Shown here: piece by piece, positions 21,661 through 33,196 of the stretch
How the letters are laid out: the number at the start of each line of letters is the position of its first letter
Numbering within the stretch: the first letter of the stretch is position 1
Assembly (NCBI GenBank): GCA_949130495.1
Contig: OX422208.1
Span: forward strand, 686,665,702-686,729,701
Length of the DNA: 64,000 bases
Source of the DNA: Sambucus nigra
Taxonomy: Eukaryota > Streptophyta > Magnoliopsida > Dipsacales > Adoxaceae
Reading direction: 5' to 3'
Notes under the pieces: model-generated
Seen by the model: only the letters and a program-made list of their open reading frames with translations
Databases searched by the model: none
Told to the model about the DNA's origin: nothing
Translations under genes and position numbers: made by a program

Positions 21661-22998
21661 CAGTGACTAGATATTTATTCAATTTAAATACTCTAATGCT
21701 ATCAAGAGAGGTTGTGCAATGTGGGTGAATCCCCTAGCTTGAGGAGTAGGGCGAGTATATCCCAGGTCATAGCATCCGGTATATATGGGTGAGGGATTTA
21801 TCTCACTTTCAGGGAAGAAATATGATCGCCTCCACTACGTTTATATTTTGGGCCGAGTTAGTGAGCGATTCCAACTCGGGGAAACTAGGTTTTGTGAGCA
21901 CACCTAGTGAGATAGCATTTTAGAGGGAATCATCCGGTGAGGGTAAACTCGGAATGATGGATACACGTATGATATATGTGTGGATGTTAGTAAAGGTACG
22001 TATAATATGGTAGTAAATATTATATGTAGGTGATAATACAGTGTGTGATGTATTTACTTTATATAACTCGGGTTACAGTTATACGCAGTTAATTAATGAG
22101 AAATTAATTAAGTTAATCATTTGTGGAAATAATACAGTGTGTGATGTATTTACTTTATATAACTTGTGACACGGTTATATGCTGCTATTTAAGAGGAATT
22201 AATTAAGTTAAATGTGAAATAACTTATAATTCAAGAATCATTATACTCGGGTTAGAGTAGTATGGCAAGGGAAGGTTATACCACTAGTTGGACGGGGTAG
22301 TACAACTAGGTGGGGTTAAGGTAACCGGTAGGTGTGCACAATAGTGGAGGGGTGAGAATGTCCACAAGGGAGTGCGGCACTAACTTAAATATGAAGCGCA
22401 TTCATGCATTTTAAATTACTGCAGTTAATTCACTTGCTAAATATTTTCAAAATGTTTTGGGTTCTAACCCTTGCTATAAAATTCTTTTCAAAACCTTTTA
22501 GGTGTCCAGCCACAGGGACGCCAGGATTGATATTCTATTCTAGGGACACGGAGCTGCGGAATATGTGGATGCTAGCAGGAGTTTGGATTAGAAGCATCAT
22601 TCATTCATTCCTAGAGTAGGAATCTTGTATCAGTCTCAGTTTTATTTAGGGCTTGTAGCAAAGACTTCTTGGTACAGTTTTCAGGTGTAATTCATTTAGG
22701 TGTTGAATATTTGTATTGGATTATTTATTTGGTGGCCGGTGATTTATTCGGCAAGCTGTGTAATTATTATTCTATTTACTTTCATTCAGTTGTGTGAATG
22801 GTTTATATTTTAATTCCGCATGTACTGTTTTGTTTAATTAAAAAGTTAAAACTGGCACCATTTTTTGGAATCTAGGTGGTTAGTAAGTTTTAAAAAGTTT
22901 TCGACAGTGATGCTAAGGATGATCCAATTGGGATTCCTGTTTTAATTTGGTATAGGACTGATCACCCGGTATTTTATTAGGCGGGGTGTCACAATTTT

Positions 22999-23811
22999 AT
23001 TTTCATTATTTACATTTTTAACCTAGTCACGGTGAACCCTAAGGTCTTACTATTAATCCCAAGCATGCCTAACTTGTCTATCTAAATAAAACCTCGAGAT
23101 GATCGATACTCATTAAATATCATACTATCACCAATGAACTCATTATCATGGATTATTCCTACGTTAGGTTTCAAAACCTATGTTTCCTCAAACAATCTTG
23201 GATCGTGCATAGCCTAAGTTGGTACAAACTCAATATCACTAGCCATCACATCATCAATCATGAAACGGTCATCTAATTCCATTGGTCTACTCGGTCGATA
23301 TCTCTTACGAGATCCTTACACTAACCTAAAGTCATACTAGGTATCGCAACACAAATATACATGAGCGATCAAATCCTCAATCCGCACAATTTCAAGTAAA
23401 GTACAACACTAACATCTAATGTTTTATCAGGTTCTAATACTCATAATATCCTCGAGTCACAACCTTGAAACCAACGACCAAGTCGTAGCTAGTTATATCG
23501 GTTAACTAACGAAAAATGTTAACCTAATGCAACCAAATAACACATACAAACTACATGCAACAAAAGCGAGACCACGTGTACACACAAACTAGTGTAGAAC
23601 AAAAGTACTTTCGAAGCAGAGCGTACTCATATATCGTGATGCATAGGCCTTAACCTGACCTGTCTAGCATCACTACTGATCTTATTCACAGATACACCTA
23701 TGGCCATCCCCGATCCTCATGGAAAGATAGATAGAGAGGAAGAGGATCTGGGTCCCACGCATCCCTCTCGGGAGCGCTTCGACCGTCATAGACGATGTGT
23801 GAGGTAAAAAA
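22999..23811 (-). other. Internal remnant, no recognised gene
   Basis: This continues the sequence interrupted by the solo LTR. On the minus strand a short frame (MELDDRFMIDDVMASDIEF) starts near 23285 but is soon broken. It may be the internal region of the Del/Tekay-like element whose LTR ends at 19094. No protease, RT or integrase motif was seen. Confidence 0.35.
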
Positions 23812-25649
23812 TGTAGAGAGATGGAGTCACTAGCCTATTTTACTCAAAAAAGATAAAAGAAAGTGGAGCCATCCCGAAGGACAGCATCAAAGACATACTG
23901 ATACATACGAAACCAAAACTGATTCGAGGAGGGTTTGGAGGCTAAGTTACAGAATGGAAAGGTATTAGGCACCCATTTTTCCATTACGGCCTCTCATGGA
24001 TTTGTTATTATTTCCTCTATTTCTCTGTGATATGTGTGCATGTGTATATGTAATGGAGATAGGAATCATCGACTTGTATCATGGAAGAGATAAAGTGAGT
24101 CATCTGTAGGAATGTTTATAAAAGTAATATTAGAAAATGGGATTTACACGATTATCCTTGCATTGATCGTTATAACGAAACGACAACACGTATGAAATAA
24201 TATGCTACTAAGAACAAATGTTTGTATATGTAAATATGTAGAGATCAGAATCTAAGATAATTAAGTTAAAGAATTAGGAAATTAGAAAAATTGAAAATTG
24301 AATAAAATAGGACTCGAGTCTTGGGTTTTACCCTGAGACGCCTACGTAGCATATAGAGGCATCAAAGTCCACGCAGTTCATATGCAAAACGAGGGGTGGA
24401 GTTTATCCCATAAATCCAATCGGGGACTTATCTTATGTGTGTGTGTGTAAAAAGGTGTTTTAGTGTGAGAAAAATGTGAGAAGAGTGTGAGAAAGGTGAG
24501 AGAATTCCCGTATGGAATTTATAAGCAAACACTCTTTTTCTTATTTTTTAGGGTTTTATATGAAAAATAAGAAATGTGCAATAATACTAAAAAAAAGTAT
24601 ATTAGGATATGTGATATGGGGAGAATAAAAGTGCTAAGTAATAAAATAAGTTAATGCGAATTTAAGAGAATTTAAAGAGAGAGTTGAGAAAGTTGGACCT
24701 TCTTGAAGATCTTGAGCTTGATTTTGAATGTTGGAGAGCAACCCTTGCACTTAATTGATGATGGTGGATAGTTAATTCACCAAGTTTGGTGAAAAGCATG
24801 ACGAAAAGTGAGGGTTGGAAAGGGATTTGGATGTAGAAATCACACAGACTTCTAAAGAGGTTTTTTGAGTTTGTTGAGAGTGATGGATCTCAAATTTTTT
24901 GGGGTGCTTTTCAATGAGGCCAGGCCTTCCTTTTTGTAGGCCCAGTGCATTACCGATCAGTATAGGTCTGGTCTTGCCAATCGGTAGGTGTCTTTAGGCA
25001 CACCACCGATAGGCAGGATTTTGAACCTGTTGTTTGGCAGTCTCGTTCAAATTCCATTGAAAAAATGGTTGTAAATTAGAATCCGTTGGTTTGAATCGTG
25101 CACGGGGCATACCAATTCAAAGTTACTTCAAAGACCTTCGAAAGTCCCTTGGACTAATCCCGGGTTCGAGAGTTGACTTTGGGTGAAATGTCACCTGGAA
25201 GCGCTCGTCGGTCATTTGGACGGGGGATCATCGGACGACGAAGGGTCATTCGTCCAAACGGTAAGTCAGAATTTCACTCGGGGTAGACCGTTGAAAAGGT
25301 TAGGATATGTACTTAGACATTCCAAAATTTTTGACTCGGTTTGGAGAGTTGATTTTGGTCAACCGGGGCCTGGAAGCATTCGGTGACCTTTCAGAGTAAA
25401 ACGAATCATTCGTCCGTACCGTAAGTCAAAATTGGGCTCGGAGTAGACTGTTGGAAGGGGATTTCAGTGACCTTTGAATATTCATTCAGTTTTGGTCGAG
25501 CTGAAGAGTTTGATTTTTGGTCAAACGGAGTCTGGGAGTGCCCGATGGCCTCTAGGTCAGTACTCGGGGTATGACCTAGGTTCGTTGTGATGAAGGGGGT
25601 GCTAGGGACCTAATGAGAGATTATGGGGTGCTAGAATGGAGTGTCTACA
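23812..25649 (-). repeat. Minus-strand LTR, possibly 3' LTR of the Ogre-like element
   Basis: On the minus strand the unit begins TGTAGACACTCC (from 25649) and ends CTCTCTACA (to 23812), giving TGTAGA...TCTACA inverted ends and 1.84 kb. Bases just outside the start, GTCGAGGGGCTC on the minus strand, are purine-rich and could be a polypurine tract, so this could be a 3' LTR with internal sequence at higher coordinates. The matching 5' LTR would lie beyond 64000. Both the boundary at 23812 and the Ogre link are inferences. Confidence 0.45.
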
Positions 25650-26145
25650 GAGCCCCTCGACGGGTGAGTTTGGAATAAACGATAGCCGTCGAATAGACAC
25701 CGCATGATTGAGAACACACTATATACTCACTCACTTTAGTCTGCATATATAGGAGTTCTAACTAGTTTGGATATATAGATAAAATAGGTTTTGTGATCTA
25801 TACCCCTCTATGATTTTGTGATCTATACCCCTTGTATATTTGAGAAAAATTATGGGAGAAGATCTTGAGTATTGTTTAGCAATTTTTCTATCTATTCCTG
25901 ATTCTAACTCAACAAATATGCCAATTTAGTGTTTATCTTGTTACAGGCATTTCAGACCCGTTGTACAACTTGTTTACATTTTGTAGGGTATTGGTCTGTA
26001 CATAGTTGAGTAATGTATTTTCTTTACCTTATTTTCGATTCTAGGATGGGAATGGGTAGTTAGAACTTTTGTATAGGACACATAGGATTTCTTTTCATTT
26101 TGACCCAAGAGTACAAAATACTCAAGGGAATTTTGTCTCTAATAT

Positions 26146-26159
26146 CCAAAGGGGGAGAT
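26146..26159 (+). other. Polypurine tract of Copia-like remnant
   Basis: CCAAAGGGGGAGAT lies immediately before the TG that opens the second copy of the 82-bp LTR sequence. Confidence 0.6.
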
Positions 26160-26903
26160 TGAGAACACACTATATACTCACTCACTTGAGTCTGCATATA
26201 TAGGAGTTCTAACTAGTTTGGATATATAGACAAAATAGGTTATAATAGTTTTAGAACTCCATATCCTCAAAGGTACATACTCCATGAAGAAATCCAGTCC
26301 AAGAGAACCTTCAAAGGGAAGTTAATTCTAAATCCTAAAAACCACAAATAGGACACTTGCAATGCATCATACATATCATCTATTGGTTTCATGGTTTTTT
26401 CCAACACTTCAAACCTTTGAAAAATCAATTTAATTCAATTCAAATCATTTTATATAATTTTAAATAATTTTTAAAGATTTTTGAATTAATTAAAATTTGT
26501 TTTTTAAAAGTATTGTGGGTAAACGTTGAATTTCAGAAACTTATTTTCTATGCTGATTGTTTGCCTGGGTAGAATCCGAAAGCGCTTGAGAATTGAAGGT
26601 GTGCATTGTAATTATTTTCATACACGCATTTTTAATCACATCTGGTGCGTACACGTGTTAGCATTCTGTCGGCTTAGATTATGTTTGTTGTAAGACACAA
26701 AACGCGTACATTTTCCCAGTCATTGGATCAACTTAATCAACGTCCTGCATGTGTTTTATCTCAATCCCTGTGAACCCAACTTTAAGCAATCAGTGTTCGT
26801 TTAATCCACCGTCTGTGTTAAACCGTTGGGTCTAAGTCAACTCAGTTAGACTTAATCTCAGCCGTTGGATTGAGGCCAAAGTTCACGATCCTTCTACGCT
26901 TAG

Positions 26904-26912
26904 TATAAAAAG
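26904..26912 (+). promoter_or_regulatory. LTR TATA box and GA-rich leader
   Basis: TATAAAAAG is followed about 50 bp later by a long GA-rich stretch (26960-27025), a common plant promoter and 5' leader layout. It is probably the LTR promoter of the Copia-like remnant. Confidence 0.55.
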
Positions 26913-28395
26913 GGATCAACCCTCAGCAATTTGAGACTTTTATCATTTCGCCATTTCTGAGAGAAAAGAGAGAGTATAGAGAAGAGAGAGAAGGGAGAAG
27001 AGAGGGAAAGAAGATAGAGAGATTAGAAGAACAAACCCTAGTTTTCTTCGTAAGTTCAAACCTCTGTGAGTTTTCTCCCAAACCAAACACCAAAACCTAA
27101 AAGTCCCATACACCAGAAAACCTACTTTTGAGAGTTAGATCCTTCCGGGGTGTCTGTGTTGTTAGTTTTGTGTTTTCGTTTGAAGACCTCTTCAAATCTT
27201 TGATTCTCTTAGAACTCATCTCTAAGAGAGATTTAAGTTTCATTATTGAAACTGAGTCTTTCTAAAAGAGAACATCTCACGTTATAGTTTTCTCTTTCTC
27301 TTTTTAGATCTAGCATTTTAGATCTATTATGTTTCAACGAGTTTTTGAAATAAAAAACTTTTAGTTTCCAAAAATAAGTTTTCAGATCTAATGAGTTGTG
27401 TGTTTATAATTTTTATTTCATATTTTATGAAATACTAGTGTTAAAAAATAAAAGGAACACAAAAGAACTCTTGCTAAATTTTTAAGGAATACAGATCTGA
27501 AAATAAGTTTTATATGTCAAAACTTGTTGAATCAGACTTTGTATGTTAAGCTTGAATCTGTTTTGTTAAAGTAGACTTCTAGTCTAGTTTGGATCTCAAT
27601 TGGAGGTTTACAATTTCAAAAATACTTTCAAAACCCTGAGAGCTTGAGCCGCCTTTCGGGAAAGGTATCCTTGAGATTTGTGGTTTAATAAAAGATTAAG
27701 AAGTCTTTGCTTGAAAATCAAGATTTAAACATAACTTTCATATTAGAACTACTGTAATTTGTTAGGATTGTTTGTATAAATTCTTGAGAGGGTGAGTAGC
27801 ATATAGTAGCACATCACAAACACTATCTCACATGAACACTTAGACACTATGGTTCTATCTGAGAATCTTGAATTTGAAAGAGTTGCTCGAATCTGAGTTC
27901 AAAGAGATGGAAATCAAGGAAAAGACAAAGAAGAAGCAAAAAAAGATCAAGTTCCAAGTTAGATTACCTTTGGAGTGGAGAATCTCGTGTAGGTACATTC
28001 TGAACTTAGGTTAGGATCTTTGTGGTTTGCTTAAGTGTTGTAACCTAATTTTTATTCTAGTGGATTTTCATTTTGTGGCATAGAGGTCACGGTGGATGTT
28101 TCCCTTGTTTAAGGGTTTTACCACATTAAAAATTCCTGTGTCTATTTTTGTGAATGTTCTTAACTGTTGTTATGATTGAGACTGTATGGTAATTTTAGTA
28201 GATGTTTATTAGATTTAAAAAAAGAAGGTAACCACCCATACATTCAGAAACAGATTTTACAACACATCTTGCATTCTTCAAAAAGAGTTTTGCCCAAAAA
28301 GTTTATTCGAAGTTTACATGACCATAAAATTTTGTTATCAACCTTGTAAACAACGCTTTTATTATCAAATCATTTCTTCAATGATGCATTTGAAA

Positions 28396-29440
28396 GAGGT
28401 CGATTATACAGACCTAAGGAAATGAGGATGACCGATTCAGAGGGTTGAGGACAATTCTATGGAACTAGGATGACCAAATCAGAGGGTCAAGGCTGATTCT
28501 GAGGACCTAATAATGAGGATGACCGATTCATAGGCTCGAAGTCGATTCTGAGGACCTAAGGGGCATACTGGGGGTGGTATAAAGTAAGTGACGACCAAAG
28601 ATTGAGGTCAATTCTGAGGACCTAAAGCAATGATGGGGGTGACTGATTTTGAGGGTCGAAGTCAATTCTAAGGGCTTTAAGGAACTAGGATGACCAATTC
28701 TGCGGGTTGAAGCCAATTCTGAGGGCTTGAATTAAGATGACTAATTCCGCAGGTCGAAGACAATTCTGAGGGTTTAAATTGAGATGACAAATTCTGCGGG
28801 TCGAAGCCAATTCTGAGGGCTTAAATTGTGATGACCAATTCTACGGGTTGAAGTTGTGATGACCGTTTCTGTGGGTCGAAGCCAATTCTGAGGGCTTAGG
28901 TTGAGATGACCAATTCTGCGGGTCAAAGCCCATTCCTAGGGCCTAGGTTGAGATGACCAATTCTGCAGATCGAAGTTATGATGATCATTTTTGTCGGTCG
29001 AAGCCAATTTTGAGGGCTTAGGTTGAGATGGCCGATTCTGCGGGTCGAAGCCAATTCTAAAGGCTTAGGTTGAGATGATCAATTCTGCGGGTCGAAGTGG
29101 TGATGACCGTTTCTGTGGGTCGAAGCCAATTCCGAGGGCTTAGGTTGAGATGACCAATTCTGCGGGTCGAAGCCAATTTTAAGGGATGAAATTGTGATGT
29201 ACAATTCTGCGGGGTGAAGTTGTGATGACCGTTTCTGTGGGTCTAATCCAATTCTGAGGGCTTAGGTTGAGATGACCAATTTTGAGGGTCGAAGCCAATT
29301 CCGAGGGCTTAAATTGTGATGACCAATTCCGCGGGTCGAAGGTGTGATGACCATTTCTGCGGGTTAAAGCCAATTTTGAAGGCTTACGTTGAGATGACCA
29401 ATTCTGCGGGTCGAATCCAATTCTGAGGGCTTAAATTATT
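28396..29440 (+). repeat. About 47-bp degenerate tandem array
   Basis: Roughly 20 copies of a unit built from GATGACCAATTCTGCGGGTC, GAAGCCAATTCTGAGGGCTT and a short linker occur here, with half-units such as GATGACCGTTTCTGTGGGTC. Regularity improves toward the centre. No reading frame is kept through the array; short minus-strand frames in it are artefacts of the repeat. Confidence 0.85.
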
Positions 29441-30033
29441 ATGTTCTCTAGGAACTCTGCCGGGGAAATTACCTTTTGATTTTAATTTGAGATGGGGAGC
29501 TGATTGCAGGCGAAACTTTTCTATCTTTTGGAGACTTTGCGGGGGGAATTGCTAATTTGATGTTGTGAATTCCACTGGGGAAGTGATTAGGTGCTCCAGG
29601 GTTTGGACGTTTTGCTCAAGGAAATTTGAGACTTTTGTCGTAATGGTTTTTTGAGGATTCCACTAGGGAATAGGAGATAACTTGAAGTTTGGGATACTTT
29701 AGGGGCCCTCTGGGGACATTGTTGGGGAGAGACCCACTTGGATTTTAAGGGCTTCGCTGGGAAGTAGGGATTCCTCTTGAGGGAATGTGAGAACAAAAAT
29801 AAATTTTCTTGGTGAAAATGTTCTAAATCTTTCCCGGGATTTTTAGAAATTTTGTGAGGATTTTTCAAAATTTTCTGGGAGTTTTTGTACGAAAATTTAA
29901 GGGGGTACCGGTCGGCATGGTGTGGAGGGTGCCATTCGACAGTGGCACGGACTAGACTACCTCGAGAAGGTGGAAGGTCAGTGTCGATCGGTAGGTGGGG
30001 GTACAATGGCGATCGGCATGACCCTTGGCTTCC
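29441..30033 (+). other. Low-grade repeats upstream of PMD gene
   Basis: The theme 'CTCTGCCGGGGAA, CTTTGCGGGGGGAA, CCACTGGGGAAG, CCACTAGGGAA, CGCTGGGAAG' recurs every 50-80 bp, perhaps a much-decayed tandem array. No gene was recognised. Confidence 0.4.
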
Positions 30034-30042
30034 TATAAAAAG
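30034..30042 (+). promoter_or_regulatory. TATA box of PMD gene
   Basis: TATAAAAAG lies 113 bp before the first PMD-related frame and is followed by a CT-rich stretch (TTCTCTCTCTCTGCAG), a normal plant core-promoter layout. Confidence 0.55.
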
Positions 30043-30146
30043 GGGGCGGGTTCCCCTAATTTTTCACAGCTTCTTGCCTTCTCTCTCTCTGCAGTTTCGT
30101 TTCGTGAATCATTTTAACGTTTTAAAACCTAAAAAGTGGCCGCTTT

Positions 30147-32241
30147 GTGAGCACTGAGACACATAGGGAGTGGTTAGCTGTTGACGACTGGGCGAATGTG
30201 GAGTGGAGGGACAGGGTGCCTCTTACGTTGGGGAGTGAGAACTCTTTTGATGCGTTTGAGCTGGTTACGATTGAGCAAACTTTACTGTGGGAGCCGTCGC
30301 GTCATCACTCTTCTAGGGTGGTGAACCCTGGTGGTTATGTAAGTACAAAATGTATTTTGGCATTATCTTTTAGTGATTTGCTTTTATCTTGGATTTTGAC
30401 AAGGTTTTTCTTTTACTATCTGATGTTTCTTTATCGACTATGCTTACCCGCGGGACAACGAGGCATAAAGATGTCTGGGAGCACCTTCCACCTGTGGTGC
30501 CTTGGGTAGTATCATCAACAGGCTTTGGGAGGTTGACATCTGTGTTGTATGAGACGTCTCGTTCGACGGCGGTCTTATGTGCTTTGGGGGAGAGGTTGTG
30601 GGACACTACCCACACCATCCATTTTGGTTTTGGGGATATGACTGTGACTTCTATAGATGTGCAACAGCTACTGGGATGGATTGTGATGAAGAGAAAATGG
30701 AGGTGGATCGCTCTTTGCGGGTGAGGCCAGAGGATCTAGGTGATGTGGGGAGGATAGTATATGGGGACTTTATCCGTTTGTCTCTGCTAAGGGAGGTTTT
30801 GCTGAGTAGGGTGATTGATGTGGAGGGCGGGCTGTAGGTGAGGCAAATAGCCAAGTTGTTTATTTTGATGGTGTTGGGGGGATTTCTGGTGGCGTCGAGC
30901 GGCGACATTGTCCACTTATGGTTTTTTCCATACTTGAGGATTTCGAACATCCCTCTCTATGATTGGGGGAGCCTGACTTTGGCGACCCTTTATTTTTCTT
31001 TGAATGCATTTAGCCGGTGCTGCTGGTAGACTTTTACTGAAGCCACGTATCTTCTTGAGGTATTCTTTAATTTGCGCATTTTCCTTTCATGCATTCGTAT
31101 TTTTCTTATGCGTCTCTTTTTTATCACAGATTCTTGTCTTTGGAAGGCGTGGTTATATGAGGTGATTTGGTGTAATACCTAGCTGATTTCTTTGAAGGAT
31201 GATATTGTTGGGGACTTTTCCAGTTGTATCGGTGGCGGAAGGCCAATCGGCAGTCAAGGAAGTCTCTTTCTCTGTAGGCAGTGCGTCAGGTCTTGAATGG
31301 CCTGACGAGTGATAGGGTAAGACATTTTCCTTCTTCAGAATTGGTCCTTGTGTGCTCTGATTCCATATTGACTTTTATCTGCTGGGGATTTTTCAGGAGA
31401 CCTTTTACCCTTGGGGGACAGATGTTCAGGACACGGGTTGACTAGGGTGAATTCGCAGATGAGGCATTTGCTGGCGCATGAGTTTGGCCACTCCTGGTAT
31501 ATCGAGGAGAGGGTGGTCCGATAGATTACTGAGGAGGAGGTAGTGGTGCCACCTGCGAGACCCCCTATGTCTATGAGTCGATATCGGATGTTGCCAGAGG
31601 ACGCGAGGATTGCGGTGATGATTGGAGACTCTTATTAGTTGTATACCAACACGACTGTGTCGTATGATTATATGGACTTCGTGACGAGTTGGCTGATGGT
31701 GCCTAGCATATATGCTATTTTATGTCTCTCTCATGCGGGTTCAATTCGGCCAGTGGGGTCTTCCCATACTGGTGGTGGTCTGTCGACATCCGCAGTGGTG
31801 GAGACTTCGAAGATTCCATTTGCGCGGTTGCATACCCCTTCCTATAACATTCGACGAGCTGATGGAGGGATGGCGCCTATGTTGCATTATCCTCATGCGA
31901 TGGACCCGAAGGAGTTGGTCTTGACAGAGGAGGTACTTCATCCTTTGGCACACCTTTCTGTTCTTTTTTTTGGTTTCTTTTGATCTAATTTGCTTGATAC
32001 TTATTCTACCTTTTTTGCAGCAAGTCTGGGTTTCCACCACTTGGCTGAGGGACATTAGGGACTGGATATCTTCGGTGATTTCCCATATTCGGGATGCGGT
32101 TCCTGTTCCTTCTTGCTTGGTGTCGTCTGCCTCATCCGGGGAGGAGTCTGGTTCAGGTAGCGGTGGTGCGTTATCTCTCTGCATGGGAAAGAGAGCGTCG
32201 CAAGGATGGAAGCTCTTAGAGAGAGAGAGGAAGGGTATGTG
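30147..32241 (+). pseudogene. Plant mobile domain (PMD, MAIN-like) gene, decayed
   Basis: Three blocks resemble the plant mobile domain. One at about 30500-30680 has ALGERLWDTTHTIHFGFGDM and TSIDVQQLLGW. One at 30690-30835 has EDLGDVGRIVYGDF and is in another frame. One at 30838-31029 has LMVLGGFLVASSGDIVHLW and DWGSLTLATLYFSLNAFSR. PMD proteins occur as plant proteins of the MAIN type and in mobile elements. A likely intron donor GTAAGT is at 30339. The first frame opens at a GTG, so the true start is unclear. A frameshift near 30677 and stops at 30835 and around 31520 and 31637 break the gene. Later frames (31639-31983, 32020-32241, Ser/Gly-rich end) could be its C-terminus. It is antisense to the Ogre-like pol at the window's right edge. 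Confidence 0.65.
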
Positions 32242-32555
32242 AGAGAGAGAATGTGGGTTCGGGCTGAGTCCCGTTGTTTTTCTATTTTTTTTAATTCTTA
32301 CAAAACTGATATAACACAGAAAATATATATGCAATGGAAATTAATTTTTATGTTATTATCTTCTGTTAATGATGGATGAATGCATATGCGCTTTTTATTT
32401 TGCTACTGAGACCGTAAAAAAAGATTTTTTAAAAGTGAAGAAAAATTTATTTGAGAAATATATTAAAGATGAAAATGGGTTGAAATTCTGTGGAGAATAT
32501 CAATTTATTTTCACTGTTTTTTTTATTTTTTTGATTTTGGCAAAAGAGGAAAAAG
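32242..32555. other. AT-rich stretch after PMD gene
   Basis: AT-rich sequence with no recognised gene; perhaps the 3' untranslated part of the PMD gene. E2 is inserted at its right end. Confidence 0.35.
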
Positions 32556-32560
32556 GCAAG
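32556..32560. repeat. TSD of E2 (left copy, GCAAG)
   Basis: GCAAG stands before the 5' LTR; GTAAG at 48123-48127 follows the 3' LTR, with one mismatch. Confidence 0.65.
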
Positions 32561-33132
32561 TGTTGATACCAAATTTAGTCTGTTGACATGACTCAATTAA
32601 GTGGAGACACGTGTCAATCTACATGGCACTAACAAACATTTTTGAACAATATCTTGACTTCGAGGAACTCAATTTCCCCGACCAACTCAGATACTCCGAA
32701 CAGTAGGTGCTCACCGAGGAACTTTATTGCACCGAGCAACTCATGGATACCGAGATACTTAGGCGGTCCGAGCAGCTTCGGTGGTCCGAGCTGCACCTCG
32801 ATCAGAGCATTTATTCTCAGGCAATTAAGAGGATTAATGCACATTAAATGCTGATTATTATCATATGGATGTATACGCTTATTGAACAACTATGTATTAC
32901 CCATTCACATGTACAACCTCATGGCTATAAATACATTGTATCATCCTCATTGCAAGGGGACTGAAATTTCTTGAGAATAATCCTACTTGGAGAATTCCTA
33001 AATAGTCAATAATAACACAAACAGTGGACGTAGGCCATTCGTTCAAGGCTGAACCACTTTAAAATCTCTTGTATTATTTACTTTTATCCGTGATTAAACA
33101 AATTAGAGATAGTCTAATTTTTTACATCAACA
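32561..33132 (+). repeat. E2 5' LTR
   Basis: The LTR opens TGTTGATACCAAATTTAGTC and ends TTACATCAACA, 572 bp. TATAAATA at 32926-32933 is the likely core promoter. The start is set by the TSD and by TG; the 3' copy has TT at this place. Confidence 0.88.
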
Positions 33133-33134
33133 GA

Positions 33135-33152
33135 TTGGCGCCGTCTGTGGGA
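33135..33152 (+). other. E2 primer-binding site
   Basis: TTGGCGCCGTCTGTGGGA follows the 5' LTR by two bases, identical to the sites in E1 and E3. Confidence 0.8.
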
Positions 33153-33196
33153 AACGACTGTAATTTTCATTTTTCACCAAAAACAATTCATCACCA

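Larger units (their letters stand above)
19219..22993 (+). mobile_element. Solo LTR, plus orientation (3.8 kb)
   Basis: The unit starts TGTAACACCCCG, ends CGGGGTGTCACA and is flanked by a perfect TSD, ATTTT (19214-19218 and 22994-22998). No gag, pol, primer site or polypurine tract lies inside, so it is best read as a solo LTR left by recombination between two LTRs. Its start matches the reverse complement of the unit at 39725-42549, showing one family. Length and ends suit Del/Tekay-type LTRs. Internal features are an AT run (19314-19334), two GATCGATCGA boxes (20287-20322), a 60-bp tandem array and a 116-bp duplication. A 66-codon frame at 19681-19881 is not convincing as a gene. Confidence 0.8.
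25709..28160 (+). mobile_element. Copia-like LTR retrotransposon remnant
   Basis: An 82-bp sequence starting TGAGAACACACTATATACTC occurs at 25709-25790 and again at 26160-26241. The second copy follows CCAAAGGGGGAGAT, a polypurine tract of the style seen in Copia elements, so 26160 should be the start of a 3' LTR and 25709 a leftover of the 5' LTR, with most of the interior deleted. The LTR then runs through a TATA box (26904) and a GA-rich leader to a region near 28080-28160 (TTTAAGGGTTTTACCAC) typical of LTR 3' ends. The right boundary is not resolved. Confidence 0.5.

Noticed and set aside
19219..22993. DNA transposon with inverted ends (TGTAACACCCCG/CGGGGTGTCACA)
   Set aside because: TG...CA ends, a 5-bp duplication and the large size favour an LTR; no transposase was seen.
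23806..23811. A-run beside the LTR end at 23812 as a target-site duplication
   Set aside because: It is a homopolymer and its partner would lie beyond the window, so it cannot be used as evidence.
28528..29373. Minus-strand frames with STRRIGH/ALTRRNGH patterns
   Set aside because: These are translations of the 47-bp array with stops between units.
29587..30006. 139-codon minus-strand frame
   Set aside because: It overlaps the promoter region of the PMD gene, is Pro/Ser/Lys-rich without recognisable motifs, and is probably a chance frame.
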